From: Chitinophagaceae bacterium UBA1953
Lineage (GTDB): Bacteria > Bacteroidota > Bacteroidia > Chitinophagales > Chitinophagaceae
NCBI GenBank assembly: GCA_002336115.1
Contig: DDEN01000045.1
Coordinates: 1 to 64,000 of the forward strand
Direction: 5' to 3'
Length of the DNA: 64,000 nt
Of the stretch, positions 43,358 to 52,238 are shown piece after piece. The position numbers and the translations under genes are program-made. Position 1 is the first letter of the stretch. Every line of letters begins with the position of its first letter. The notes under the pieces are model-generated. The model saw only the letters and a list, made by a program, of their open reading frames with translations, was not told the origin of the DNA and searched no databases.

Positions 43358-45007
43358 TTAATATTTTTTGTACATTTTTACTTTTTTCACCTCTGTTCCT
43401 TTTACACAAATAAATGTGGTTTCATCATTGTAATCATTTCCAATATAATCGTATTCACAATGTGTGATTTCATCTCCATAGCTATTTATTAGTCCGTACT
43501 TATCACCAAGCCTTACCATATAGCCCATGCCGCTGCTTAATTGAAACATTTTATCATATTTAGGAGCTATCAGCAACTTGCCTTGCTTGTTATACAATCC
43601 AAATTTCTCCTCCTTTTTTACCTGATAAACATAATCTGATCCATATTTACCGATTATTTCATCAAACTCAACAGGGATAAAAAGATTTAAGCTTGCATTT
43701 AAAACACCATACTTGCCGTTCTTACTTACCTTAAAGCCATAATCGCCTCCGATATTTTCAATTCCGTTATATTCAGTTTCGGAAGTAACATTGCCGTTTC
43801 TCAAATTATAAATAGTGATTGTTTTCCCTTTTAAGAAAAGATTGTTATAGGTGTACAAAATTGTATCGTACTTAGCAGGTAACACTTCACTACCCAGAAT
43901 ATTCATCACTCCCCATTTATTATTTTTCTTTACTAATAAAATACCTTCATTTATTGATTGAATTTCCTGATATATCATTGGGAAAATATATTTTCCCTGC
44001 GCATCAATAATACCAGCAGCTCCTTTTTTATTAAGAATAAACAACGGAACGCTTCCATATATGTAGGTTATTTTTGAAAACTCAGGCTTTGCAGCAAACT
44101 CCCCATTACGGTTACACAAACCATAAACCCCGTTATCGTTTATAATAGATAGACCTCTGCCAGTACTTGTAATCGAAGGAACCCATTTTGATAAAACCGG
44201 CTTAAAGTTAGCATCAAGGATATTCATCATGTTGCTTTTTTTAACTAACAAGCCACTCTCCGAATCATAGATTTCATCATATTCAGCAGGTACAATAGTT
44301 TTATTTGCAATTAAATCATAAATGCCATACTTATAGGTTTTAGCATTGTTGAACCGAATGTATCGTTTCGTTTTTGATTCCTGGTTTTGTGCACTATAAT
44401 AAAATAAAGAAGGGTTGGTGTATTCTTCAGGTAAAATATTCTTACCTGTTTTATCAATCAATAAACTGTTGTAGCTGTTAGTTGCAGGCGAAACAAGAAA
44501 ATATCCCGTTCCTTCTACTTTTTGAATAGATGCGTATTCAAACGGGAGAATAGTTTTGAAATTTTCATCGAACAATGCATACATACGTCCAAGCCTTACC
44601 ATAACAGTCTGATCGTCCTGAAGAGTTATTTGGTTAAATACAGTAGGGAGTACAATTTTCCCTTTTGTATCTGTAATACCATACTTACGGTCGTAATAGG
44701 AAGTTCCGGATTGAACAGATTCTAAAAAAAACAACCCTTTCGAATCAAAAATCTTGCGGTCATTTCTAACCATATCTACCATTGGAGCACTTACAACTTC
44801 TGTTTCCTTAACCCCTTCCTGATCTATTTTTCCAATCTGGATTATTTCTTCCTGTTCTTTCACTTCCTGAATTACGGGAGGAACAAATTTTTCTTCTGTT
44901 TTTACTTTTGTACTGTCTGGATTTTTTTTCTTTTTTGATTTTTGCGCCTGAAGAGTAAAGCTTGAAAATGCAAGCAAAATCAAAAAAATAAAACGAATTC
45001 GTTTCAT
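43358..45007 (-). CDS. WG-repeat exported protein
   Basis: The 549-residue protein has a signal peptide (ending TLQAQ), a Lys/Pro-rich linker, then about ten WG (KWG) repeats of 35-60 residues. Examples are KYGITDTKGKIVLPTVFNQI, KWGVMNILGSEVLPAKYDTI, KYGVLNASLNLFIPVEFDEI and KYGLINSYGDEITHCEYDYI. WG-repeat proteins are usually surface or periplasmic structural/binding proteins with unknown ligands. It is a single-gene unit transcribed away from the glycosyltransferase. Confidence 0.85.
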   Translation of the reverse strand: MKRIRFIFLILLAFSSFTLQAQKSKKKKNPDSTKVKTEEKFVPPVIQEVKEQEEIIQIGKIDQEGVKETEVVSAPMVDMVRNDRKIFDSKGLFFLESVQSGTSYYDRKYGITDTKGKIVLPTVFNQITLQDDQTVMVRLGRMYALFDENFKTILPFEYASIQKVEGTGYFLVSPATNSYNSLLIDKTGKNILPEEYTNPSLFYYSAQNQESKTKRYIRFNNAKTYKYGIYDLIANKTIVPAEYDEIYDSESGLLVKKSNMMNILDANFKPVLSKWVPSITSTGRGLSIINDNGVYGLCNRNGEFAAKPEFSKITYIYGSVPLFILNKKGAAGIIDAQGKYIFPMIYQEIQSINEGILLVKKNNKWGVMNILGSEVLPAKYDTILYTYNNLFLKGKTITIYNLRNGNVTSETEYNGIENIGGDYGFKVSKNGKYGVLNASLNLFIPVEFDEIIGKYGSDYVYQVKKEEKFGLYNKQGKLLIAPKYDKMFQLSSGMGYMVRLGDKYGLINSYGDEITHCEYDYIGNDYNDETTFICVKGTEVKKVKMYKKY

Positions 45008-45310
45008 GATGTGTTTTTAAATAGTTATTTTTTGAAAAAAATGAATGGCAGAATCTACAGCACTTTTAAACCACAACAATCACAACAGGTTTAATTTTCC
45101 CTCTTCAGAGTTCAGAAACAGATTGAAACATTGTGGTTTCAAAAAAAGTATGCTATACCTTCATTAGGAGCAAATATAATCTTTTCCTTTTTTCACAATA
45201 ATTCCTATGCAAATTGGCACGGGTTATCTCTATTTTGCCAGTTACCTATTACAAGGAAACAGCAACGGCAATTGCTTTTTCCTTTTCTATACGTATTTTC
45301 GCAGTTCGTT
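45008..45310. other. Intergenic region between the WG-repeat gene and the glycosyltransferase
   Basis: A 303-base AT-rich stretch between two divergently transcribed genes. It should hold both promoters, but I see no strong two-part promoter, RNA or repeat. An open frame running through it from a TTG at 45131 lacks family sequence and I do not consider it coding. Confidence 0.5.
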
Positions 45311-46429
45311 ATGAATGTGTATTGGCCCGAAATCATCTTTGCTTTTTTTTGCCTGGCAACAGTTTTACAATTTTTTTATTACCTGTATTTCTTTGCACGT
45401 TTGGCTTTTTATAAAAAGCCTCAACAGGAAAGCTCTTTACAACATGCAGTTTCTGTAATTGTGTGTGCAAGAGATGAGGCACAGAACATTGCAGATAATT
45501 TACCCGAGGTATTACAGCAGGATTATCGTTCTACGTTTGAAGTGGTTGCAGTTAACGATAATTCTTACGACGATAGTAAGTATGTACTCGAATACTTAGC
45601 CAAACCATTCCGCAATCTGCGCCCTGTTGAATTAAAACAGGAAGCAAGATTTATACAAGGCAAAAAATTCCCATTGTCTGTTGGTATAAAAGAATCGAAA
45701 TATGAACTTCTTTTATTAACCGATGCAGATTGCAAACCTGCAAGCCGTAAATGGATTGAATTAATGCAGGGAACCTTTACAAAAGGAAAGGAAATTGCGT
45801 TAGGCTATGGTGCTTATTACAAAAAGCCGGGGCTGTTAAATAAAATCATCCGGTTTGAAACATTTCTTTCAGCCTTACAATATTTCAGTTATGCCCTGGC
45901 AGGTAAACCATATATGGGTGTGGGAAGAAATCTTGCGTACCGCAAAGAATTGTTTTTCCGAAACAAAGGATTTTCTTCGCATAATCAGCTCTCGGGTGGC
46001 GATGATGATCTTTTTATAAACAGAGTTGCCACAAAACAGAATACCGCTGTTGTATTGGATAAAGATGCTTTTACTTTTTCTGAACCAAAATCAAGCTGGG
46101 GTGCATGGCGCAGTCAGAAAGCAAGGCATTACAGTACCAGTAAATATTATAAACCATCACACAAGTTTTTACTGGGGTTATTTTCTTTTTCACATTTTAT
46201 TTTTTACCCGCTGCTTATTCTCAGCATCATCTTCTTTAACTGGTGGATTAGTTTGTCGGTATTTGGAGTAAGACTGATATTTCAAGGGATCATTTATTAC
46301 AAAAGCATGAAACTGCTTGATGAGCAGGATTTATTCTGGCTTTATCCGTTCCTCGACATCTGGCAATGGTTTTACTATCTTTTATTTGCCAATACATTAT
46401 TTAAAAAACCGGGAAACAATTGGAAATAG
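45311..46429 (+). CDS. Membrane glycosyltransferase, family 2
   Basis: The 372-residue protein has an N-terminal membrane segment, a GT-A catalytic domain (SVIVCARDEAQNIADNLPEVLQQ at about 57, VAVNDNSYDD, LLLLTDADCKPAS with the DxD) and a C-terminal GGDDDLFINRVA acceptor motif followed by a QKARHY segment similar to QxxRW. Two to three membrane segments end the protein (HFIFYPLLILSIIFFNWW). Sugar donor and acceptor are not readable. ATG 45311 is chosen as the catalytic domain is complete from there. rsmG overlaps by 10 bases. Confidence 0.88.
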   Translation: MNVYWPEIIFAFFCLATVLQFFYYLYFFARLAFYKKPQQESSLQHAVSVIVCARDEAQNIADNLPEVLQQDYRSTFEVVAVNDNSYDDSKYVLEYLAKPFRNLRPVELKQEARFIQGKKFPLSVGIKESKYELLLLTDADCKPASRKWIELMQGTFTKGKEIALGYGAYYKKPGLLNKIIRFETFLSALQYFSYALAGKPYMGVGRNLAYRKELFFRNKGFSSHNQLSGGDDDLFINRVATKQNTAVVLDKDAFTFSEPKSSWGAWRSQKARHYSTSKYYKPSHKFLLGLFSFSHFIFYPLLILSIIFFNWWISLSVFGVRLIFQGIIYYKSMKLLDEQDLFWLYPFLDIWQWFYYLLFANTLFKKPGNNWK

Positions 46430-47067
46430 TACGTAAATATTTTTCTGACTTTACCGAAACACAAATACAGCAATTGCAAATGCTGGAGACTGTGTATAAA
46501 GAATGGAACGATAAAATCAATGTAATATCAAGAAAAGATATTGACCGGCTTTACGAAAAACATGTTTTACATTCTCTTGCTATTGCAGCAGTTTTTGAAT
46601 TTCAACCGGGTACTCATATCTGCGATCTTGGAACCGGCGGTGGTTTTCCCGGCATTCCTTTGGCTATTTTTTTTCCCGAAGTTCAGTTTCACTTAACAGA
46701 CAGTATTAATAAAAAACTTAAAGTAGTAAATGAGGTTTCTGAAGCTATAGGCTTAAAAAATATTACTACACAACATACACGAACCGAAGAGATCAATAAC
46801 AGGAAATTTGATTTTGTGGTCAGTCGTGCTGTTGCGCCACTGAAAGATTTATGGAAATGGAGCCTTCCGATTCTGAAAGCAAGGGGCCAGGGACATTTTG
46901 CTCTTACTGGTGAAGAAAAAATTCATGGTGGACTTATTTGTCTGAAGGGTGGCGATCTTACTGAAGAGATCAGGGAAAGCGGGCTTTATCCGTTGATTTG
47001 GGAAATTGATCAGTTGTTCAACGAAGATTTTTTCAGCGAAAAATACATTCTTGCAGTAAAAAGATAG
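46420..47067 (+). CDS. rsmG: 16S rRNA (guanine(527)-N7)-methyltransferase RsmG
   Basis: RsmG methylates G527 of 16S rRNA. The 215-residue protein has the SAM motif ICDLGTGGGFPGIPLAI, the conserved HVLHSLAI segment and VVSRAVAPLKDLWKW. It also shows a LKGGDLTEEI stretch where relatives have LKGGNL-type. The start is TTG 46420, 10 bases before the end of the glycosyltransferase, suggesting translational coupling. The next ATG would cut the N-terminal helix. Confidence 0.93.
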   Translation: MEIVRKYFSDFTETQIQQLQMLETVYKEWNDKINVISRKDIDRLYEKHVLHSLAIAAVFEFQPGTHICDLGTGGGFPGIPLAIFFPEVQFHLTDSINKKLKVVNEVSEAIGLKNITTQHTRTEEINNRKFDFVVSRAVAPLKDLWKWSLPILKARGQGHFALTGEEKIHGGLICLKGGDLTEEIRESGLYPLIWEIDQLFNEDFFSEKYILAVKR

Positions 47068-47134
47068 CTTACCGTTCATAATATTACCACTTCGTGGTAT
47101 TTTCTTTTTAAATATTAACAACCAACTTTGCTGT

Positions 47135-47809
47135 ATGAAGCAAATACCTGTATGTATTGTAGAAGATGTGACTGACATTAGGCAGGCATTGGAGCAAATT
47201 ATTGAACTAAGTGATAATTGCGTTGTAGCGGGATCGTTTTCATCCGGGGAGGAGGCTTTGGCAAAAATTCCGCAATTAAAACCAAAAGTTGTTTTAATGG
47301 ATATTGGCCTCGGATCAACTAACGGGATTGATCTTGTTAGAGAACTGAAGCCAAAAAATTCAGACATCCTTTATATGATGTGTACAGTGTATGAAGAAGA
47401 TGAAAAAATTTTCAACGCATTGCGTGCCGGAGCAAGTGGTTATATTCTGAAAAAATCGTCACCCTCAAGATTACTTGATGCAATCAATGAACTGGTTGAT
47501 GGCGGTGCCCCCATGAGCAGCCAAATTGCAATGAAGGTTGTAAGTGCTTTTAAAGATCTGCCGGTACAGGAATCTGTCGTGGCCGCCGCACCTGCACCCT
47601 TTGTTCAACCCGAAGGGAATGACCCGGCTATTTTAACACGCAGGGAAAAAGAGATTCTTGAATGGCTTGCACAAGGAAAAATTTATAAAGAAATCGGGAA
47701 AGAACTATTCATCAGTGCAGAAACTGTGCGTAAGCATGTATATCACATTTATGAAAAACTGCACGTCAACAACAGGGTTGAAGCGGTTAATAAATATTTT
47801 GGTCGATAG
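47135..47809 (+). CDS. LuxR-type DNA-binding response regulator
   Basis: The 224-residue two-component regulator has a receiver domain (phosphoacceptor Asp56 in VVLMDIG, acid pocket at Glu10-Asp11, Lys106 in YILKKSS) and a C-terminal LuxR-type helix-turn-helix (LTRREKEILEWLAQGKIYKEIGKELFISAETVRKHV) between about 165 and 220. An Ala/Pro-rich linker joins them. No histidine kinase gene is adjacent, so the partner is unknown. It is a single-gene unit with a terminator. Confidence 0.95.
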   Translation: MKQIPVCIVEDVTDIRQALEQIIELSDNCVVAGSFSSGEEALAKIPQLKPKVVLMDIGLGSTNGIDLVRELKPKNSDILYMMCTVYEEDEKIFNALRAGASGYILKKSSPSRLLDAINELVDGGAPMSSQIAMKVVSAFKDLPVQESVVAAAPAPFVQPEGNDPAILTRREKEILEWLAQGKIYKEIGKELFISAETVRKHVYHIYEKLHVNNRVEAVNKYFGR

Positions 47810-47826
47810 TATCAAATTGGTAAATA

Positions 47827-47858
47827 GAAAGCCGGCTGTTCTCAGCCGGTTTCTTTTT
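47827..47858 (+). terminator. Terminator after the response regulator
   Basis: CCGGCTG (47832-47838) pairs with CAGCCGG (47843-47849) over a 4-base loop, then a T run follows. The flanking A/T pairs let it act in both directions between the convergent genes. Confidence 0.85.
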
Positions 47859-47866
47859 AAATACAA

Positions 47867-49753
47867 TTACCATTTTAATTCCAGCTTGTTATTTCTCCTG
47901 TCAACATCAGCCATACGCTGAGTTGGATCAATTTCCGCAACTGTGAGGTCTTTGAGCCGTCTGTCAAATTCAATTATGTAAGTTGGATGTGTCCATTTCC
48001 ATTCAGGATAAATAATCCGTTGCGTAGTATCTTCAGCAGGTTTTCCACCGAACATCAAATACATTGGCACATAATGCAATTGTTGTGTTCCATCGTTGAA
48101 AGTAAGTACAACATCTATTGGCATTGGCATTTCACCAATACGTTTTAACCTGATTTTTGATTTACCTCCCTCCTCCCACAAACTGTCAATAGCATAATCA
48201 ATGGTTTTTGTGGAATTGACAAAATATTCTTTATACCAGTCGAGCTGTAGTCCGCTCACTTTTTCTGCCACACGCACAAAATCATTCACATTCGGATGTT
48301 TATAGCGCCATTGATTATAGTATTCTAATAAAATCTTGTCTCTCACTTTTCCGCCTGTTATATAACCAAGCTGCTCAAGAAACACGCATCCTTTTGAATA
48401 AGAGGCCAGGCTATATCCAAAGTTTGTATTAAAATGATCGGCATGTGTGCTTAACGGTTCTTCAAACCTGCTTTTTACAAGCGCAAAATACCCGTTATAA
48501 TTTCCTGAATGATAAAGAGGTAACCCTTTATTAACGTAAACTGTGCCGCTCTTTTTTGCCATTTCGCTATAATAAAAATTCTCCACAAGGTTGGTGGCAT
48601 ATTCAGTAAAACCTTCATCCATCCAGGCATATAAACTTTCATTTGTACCCATCATACCCTGATACCATGAATGCAACCATTCATGAAATACGGTACCAAG
48701 CCCGGGCCCGTTTAACAAAGTAGCCATAGGATATTCCATTCCACCATCTCCGCCCTGTATAAATGAATATTGCTTATAAGGATATTCTCCGAAATTCTGT
48801 TTCATAAAAGGATAAGCAGTTGTTGCTGCTTCTGCTACGTTCTTCCATTTATCATCGTTTGTTTTATCAGCCGGATTATCGTTATACAGCACATGAATTA
48901 CAGGTCCGTTTTTCATTGGCTGTACAATATGTTTAAAATCAGGATCAGCAGCCCACACAAAATCGTGTACATTAGGCGCAACAAATTTCCAGGTTAATTT
49001 TTCACCAGCAGGGCGAACAACTTTTACCCCTGCAGACTCATAGCCGTAACCAATCTGATTGGCATTGATTAAATAACCTGTACCCCCCAGAATAAAACGC
49101 TTATCAATACTTATATTAACCTCATAATCGCCCCACACACCATAAAATTCACGAGCCACATAGGGGTTGGGATTCCACCCGTCATTATCATATTCGCATA
49201 GTTTAGGATACCATTGACTCATTGAATATTTTGTACCATTTGCCGCATCTCTCCCGCTTCTCCTGATCTGTAACGGGACTTGTGCTTCCCATTCCATTTC
49301 AAGCATTACTTTTTGCTTGGGTAATACCGGCTTTTTTAGTTTTACTTCAAGAATTGTTTCATGCTCTATGGTTGTCTGCAGTACCCCATTCATCTTCAGC
49401 CACTTTACTTTTTCATAGCCAATTTCGTTTTCATTTAAATTATAAATACGATCCCGCACCCTTCCATCCCAGTCGGGCTTATTGTTGATTATCTTCTTTC
49501 CTAATTCTCTGCTGCGAACATCCATCATACTGTTTGGCTGAAAGGCATTCCAGTAGAGATGATAAAAAAGTTTATCTAATGTATCAGGCGAATTGTTCAT
49601 GTATTCTAATTTCTGTTTTCCTGTATAACGGTTAGCCGTAACATCCATATTAATATCCATTACATATTTCACCCGTTGCTGCCATCGTGATGGTTGTGCA
49701 AAACCAGAAAACATCAAAATAATAAATGCCGATACTAACAAGATTCTGTACAT
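47867..49753 (-). CDS. M1-family zinc metallopeptidase
   Basis: The 628-residue exported aminopeptidase-like protein has a signal peptide (ending GFAQ), a beta-rich N-domain, the GGMEYPM exopeptidase-type motif (338-344), and the zinc site HEWLH (His357, Glu358, His361) with Glu380 in MDEGFTEYA as third ligand. The C-terminus ends DRRNNKLELKW. Substrate unknown; probably peptides. A single-gene unit, convergent with the LuxR-type gene. Confidence 0.93.
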   Translation of the reverse strand: MYRILLVSAFIILMFSGFAQPSRWQQRVKYVMDINMDVTANRYTGKQKLEYMNNSPDTLDKLFYHLYWNAFQPNSMMDVRSRELGKKIINNKPDWDGRVRDRIYNLNENEIGYEKVKWLKMNGVLQTTIEHETILEVKLKKPVLPKQKVMLEMEWEAQVPLQIRRSGRDAANGTKYSMSQWYPKLCEYDNDGWNPNPYVAREFYGVWGDYEVNISIDKRFILGGTGYLINANQIGYGYESAGVKVVRPAGEKLTWKFVAPNVHDFVWAADPDFKHIVQPMKNGPVIHVLYNDNPADKTNDDKWKNVAEAATTAYPFMKQNFGEYPYKQYSFIQGGDGGMEYPMATLLNGPGLGTVFHEWLHSWYQGMMGTNESLYAWMDEGFTEYATNLVENFYYSEMAKKSGTVYVNKGLPLYHSGNYNGYFALVKSRFEEPLSTHADHFNTNFGYSLASYSKGCVFLEQLGYITGGKVRDKILLEYYNQWRYKHPNVNDFVRVAEKVSGLQLDWYKEYFVNSTKTIDYAIDSLWEEGGKSKIRLKRIGEMPMPIDVVLTFNDGTQQLHYVPMYLMFGGKPAEDTTQRIIYPEWKWTHPTYIIEFDRRLKDLTVAEIDPTQRMADVDRRNNKLELKW

Positions 49754-49907
49754 GCTGACTGTTTTTAAAGCTGTAAATATCTTTAAAAATAAGTTTTACA
49801 AAAACTTAAATGATGAGCGGGTTGGAGATTTACCATTTAAACTCTCAGAAACAGATAAAGGGCTCATGATTACAATGAGGTTTGTAAGCATTCTTCTTAG
49901 GCACAAT

Positions 49908-50351
49908 TTACAATGAAATCAACTCTTCATACAACCGTCCCTTTGCATCAAAAACAAGAAGTTTTTTATTCAGTACAGACTTTTGAACAATGATTTTATA
50001 TTCATTAGCCTCAATACGTGGTTTTGTTACTTCGAGAATATCCTTTGTTTGCCAGTCTTTGTATTTACTGTTTGCAAATCCATCCTGCACAACCTTTGGG
50101 AGTTCTTCCATTTTCATCTGCACTTCAGTTGATACCCACAGACCTTCTTTAGTATAAACTGTTTTCATCTGTTTATCATGCAAAGTGAACCTTACTGTAT
50201 GATTATCGAGCCCTCCCGACCATTTAAGATTTTCTGCATCGGGGTATTGTTTATCAAAGACCTGTTTAACAAGATCGGGAACCGGAAATAATTGCTGAGC
50301 CCTTAACGATAGTGATAAGAAAAGGAAAACGAAAAAAACAAGATAACGCAT
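49908..50351 (-). CDS. PepSY-like (DUF2874) exported protein
   Basis: The 147-residue protein has a signal peptide (MRYLVFFVFLFLSLSLRAQQ) and two related PepSY-like halves (VKQVFDKQYPDAENLKWSGGLDNHTVRFTLHDKQMKTVYTKEGLW and VVQDGFANSKYKDWQTKDILEVTKPRIEANEYKIIVQK). The family is common in Bacteroidetes periplasm; its function is not established. It stands alone between the M1 peptidase gene and rsmI. Confidence 0.8.
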   Translation of the reverse strand: MRYLVFFVFLFLSLSLRAQQLFPVPDLVKQVFDKQYPDAENLKWSGGLDNHTVRFTLHDKQMKTVYTKEGLWVSTEVQMKMEELPKVVQDGFANSKYKDWQTKDILEVTKPRIEANEYKIIVQKSVLNKKLLVFDAKGRLYEELISL

Positions 50352-50391
50352 AATAACAATTTTACTTTCAAATAACCTCCTTATGCAAAAG

Positions 50392-50421
50392 AAACGCCAT
50401 TCCGGCTAAGGAATAGCGTTT
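50392..50421 (-). terminator. Terminator of rsmI
   Basis: Twelve-base stem with one mismatch (50392-50403 with 50410-50421), a 6-base loop and T-rich sequence on the minus strand just after the rsmI stop. Confidence 0.65.
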
Positions 50422-50442
50422 TAAATTATTTTAAGAGAATTT

Positions 50443-51111
50443 TTACGCTTCTTTACCTGCAACTACAATAACAATTTCGCCCTTTACTCCCTTTGCGACA
50501 AAATAATCATGTACTTCTTTTAATGTGCCACGTTTGTTTTCTTCAAATTTTTTTGTGAGTTCACGGCTTACACTGCAAAGCCGCCCTTCGCCAAAATAGG
50601 TTATAAAATCTGCAAGCGTTTTAACTAACCTGAAAGGTGATTCATAAAAAATCATAGTACGTTCTTCTGCTTCAAGGAATTTCAATGCAGTTTGTCTTCC
50701 TTTTTTTTGTGGAAGAAATCCTTCAAACGTAAATCTTGTTGTTGGCAGTCCGCTATTTACCAAAGCAGGAACAAAAGCTGTTGCCCCGGGGAGAGTTTCA
50801 ACAGCAATATCATTCTTCACACATTCACGTACCAGTAAAAAAGCCGGGTCGCTGATACCTGGTGTCCCGGCATCGGTTAACAAAGCCATTTTTTTTCCTT
50901 GCTTCAATTGATCGACAAGGTGCTGTACAATTTTATGTTCATTGTGCTGGTGATAAGGCGAAAGTGGTTTCTGTACCTGGTAATGATTCAGCAATACAGA
51001 ACTTGTACGTGTATCTTCAGCAAGAATAAGATCCACTTCGTGCAGCACATCTAATGCACGAAAGGTGATGTCCTTTAAATTGCCTATGGGAGTGGGAATA
51101 ATGTAAAGCAT
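50443..51111 (-). CDS. rsmI: 16S rRNA (cytidine(1402)-2'-O)-methyltransferase RsmI
   Basis: RsmI methylates the 2'-OH of C1402 in 16S rRNA. The 222-residue protein has the tetrapyrrole-methylase fold with TPIGNLKDITFRALDVLHEVDLILAEDTRTS, TDAGTPGISDPAFLLVREC, LPGATAFVPALVNSGLP and FYESPFRLVKTL. Length is slightly short compared with E. coli RsmI, typical of Bacteroidetes. A GATGTATGATATACGATG-type repeat stands directly before the ATG. Confidence 0.95.
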   Translation of the reverse strand: MLYIIPTPIGNLKDITFRALDVLHEVDLILAEDTRTSSVLLNHYQVQKPLSPYHQHNEHKIVQHLVDQLKQGKKMALLTDAGTPGISDPAFLLVRECVKNDIAVETLPGATAFVPALVNSGLPTTRFTFEGFLPQKKGRQTALKFLEAEERTMIFYESPFRLVKTLADFITYFGEGRLCSVSRELTKKFEENKRGTLKEVHDYFVAKGVKGEIVIVVAGKEA

Positions 51112-51113
51112 GA

Positions 51114-51150
51114 AGATGTGCGATGTATGATATACGATGTATGCTGTAAG
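51114..51150. repeat. GATGTATGATATACGATGTATG-type degenerate repeat before rsmI
   Basis: About four variants of an 8-base GATGTATG/GATATACG unit stand between rsmI and purS. They resemble the first repeat inside prmC (25993-26022). Confidence 0.6.
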
Positions 51151-51189
51151 AGACTCTTACTTCATTTTTCGTTCATCTTACACTTGCTT

Positions 51190-51435
51190 TTAGTTAACTG
51201 AAATTTCAAATTGCTCCATCACCTGATTGGCAAGCAATTTTTTTGCAGCTTCTTCTGCAATAGCTTTAGCTTCATCGGCTGATGCTGCATCAATCTGCAT
51301 ATTGATATTCTTACCAATACGCACATCGGTTATACTCTTTAATCCAAGACTACTTAAGCCACCCATTACAGCTTTTCCCTGGGGATCTAACAAATCTTTG
51401 AGCGGCATAATTTTTACCTGTACAGAAAAAGTCAT
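51190..51435 (-). CDS. purS: Phosphoribosylformylglycinamidine synthase subunit PurS
   Basis: PurS is the small subunit of the three-part FGAM synthase complex in purine synthesis. The 81-residue protein matches fully: VQVKIMPLKDLLDPQGKAVMGGLSSLG, VRIGKNINMQIDA and AAKKLLANQVMEQFEISV. purL and purQ are not in the window. It lies 15 bases after pssA on the same strand, so they are likely co-transcribed. Confidence 0.95.
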   Translation of the reverse strand: MTFSVQVKIMPLKDLLDPQGKAVMGGLSSLGLKSITDVRIGKNINMQIDAASADEAKAIAEEAAKKLLANQVMEQFEISVN

Positions 51436-51450
51436 TGTATGAATATTAAA

Positions 51451-52215
51451 TTAAACGATTTGTTTACGAAGCAGCAAAGATAACGCAACGTACACGAAAT
51501 AAATGAACGGAATTGCAGCCCATTGAAACACAATTGCAAGAATAACAGCCAAAGCTGCAAGTATGAACTTAGGTTTGTTATTTTTGAAACTGAAGTCTTT
51601 AAACTTCAGGCTCATCATCGGAACATCAGATACCATCATATAACTTACAACCAATGTAATAACATATAACACCCAGCGGTTGTGCAGCAGTTCAGCAAAG
51701 TTCCATTCGTTATACCATATAATTAATGGTAATGAAGCAATCACAAACCCCGTCATAGGAATTGGCACACCTCTAAATGAAGTAGTTTGTCTTGTATCAA
51801 TATTAAATTTTGCCAATCGCCAAACGCCACAACATGCAATGAGTAAAGCCGGCGATAGTAACCAGAAAGATGTTTCAAAAGCAGATTCTTCTCTGAGATA
51901 ACTCATTCGAAGGAGCTGGTACATAATCATTGAAGGAGCAACACCAAATGTAACCGCATCACTTAGCGAATCGAGTTGCTTACCCATTTCAGAACTGGCT
52001 TTCATTAGCCTCGCAACAAAACCATCAAGAAAATCTACCAACCCCGCAGCGAAAATAAAAAAAGACGCATACATCAGTTTTTCAGGGTTGTCATTAATAC
52101 GCAGGTAACCGTTATCGAGAATTCCAATATGCTCGCCTGGCTGCATGATAAAAATAATTGCCATGCACCCCAATACAAGGTTGAGCAGAGTAAAAAGATT
52201 TGGGATTTGTTTCAT
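51451..52215 (-). CDS. pssA: CDP-diacylglycerol-serine O-phosphatidyltransferase
   Basis: PssA makes phosphatidylserine in the membrane. The 254-residue protein has the full CDP-alcohol transferase motif: Asp61, Asp64-Gly65, Ala68-Arg69, Gly78, Asp82, Asp86, matching D-x2-DG-x2-AR-x8-G-x3-D-x3-D, within FLDGFVARLMKASSEMGKQL. About six membrane segments follow the usual layout. It is followed by purS 15 bases later and preceded by pepP 23 bases earlier on the same strand, suggesting one operon. Confidence 0.93.
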   Translation of the reverse strand: MKQIPNLFTLLNLVLGCMAIIFIMQPGEHIGILDNGYLRINDNPEKLMYASFFIFAAGLVDFLDGFVARLMKASSEMGKQLDSLSDAVTFGVAPSMIMYQLLRMSYLREESAFETSFWLLSPALLIACCGVWRLAKFNIDTRQTTSFRGVPIPMTGFVIASLPLIIWYNEWNFAELLHNRWVLYVITLVVSYMMVSDVPMMSLKFKDFSFKNNKPKFILAALAVILAIVFQWAAIPFIYFVYVALSLLLRKQIV

Positions 52216-52238
52216 TCACTTGTCGTTGTAATCTGTTA

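Noticed and set aside
45131..45310. Extended start for the glycosyltransferase
   Set aside because: A 60-residue extension from a TTG without conserved content; the catalytic protein is complete from the ATG at 45311.
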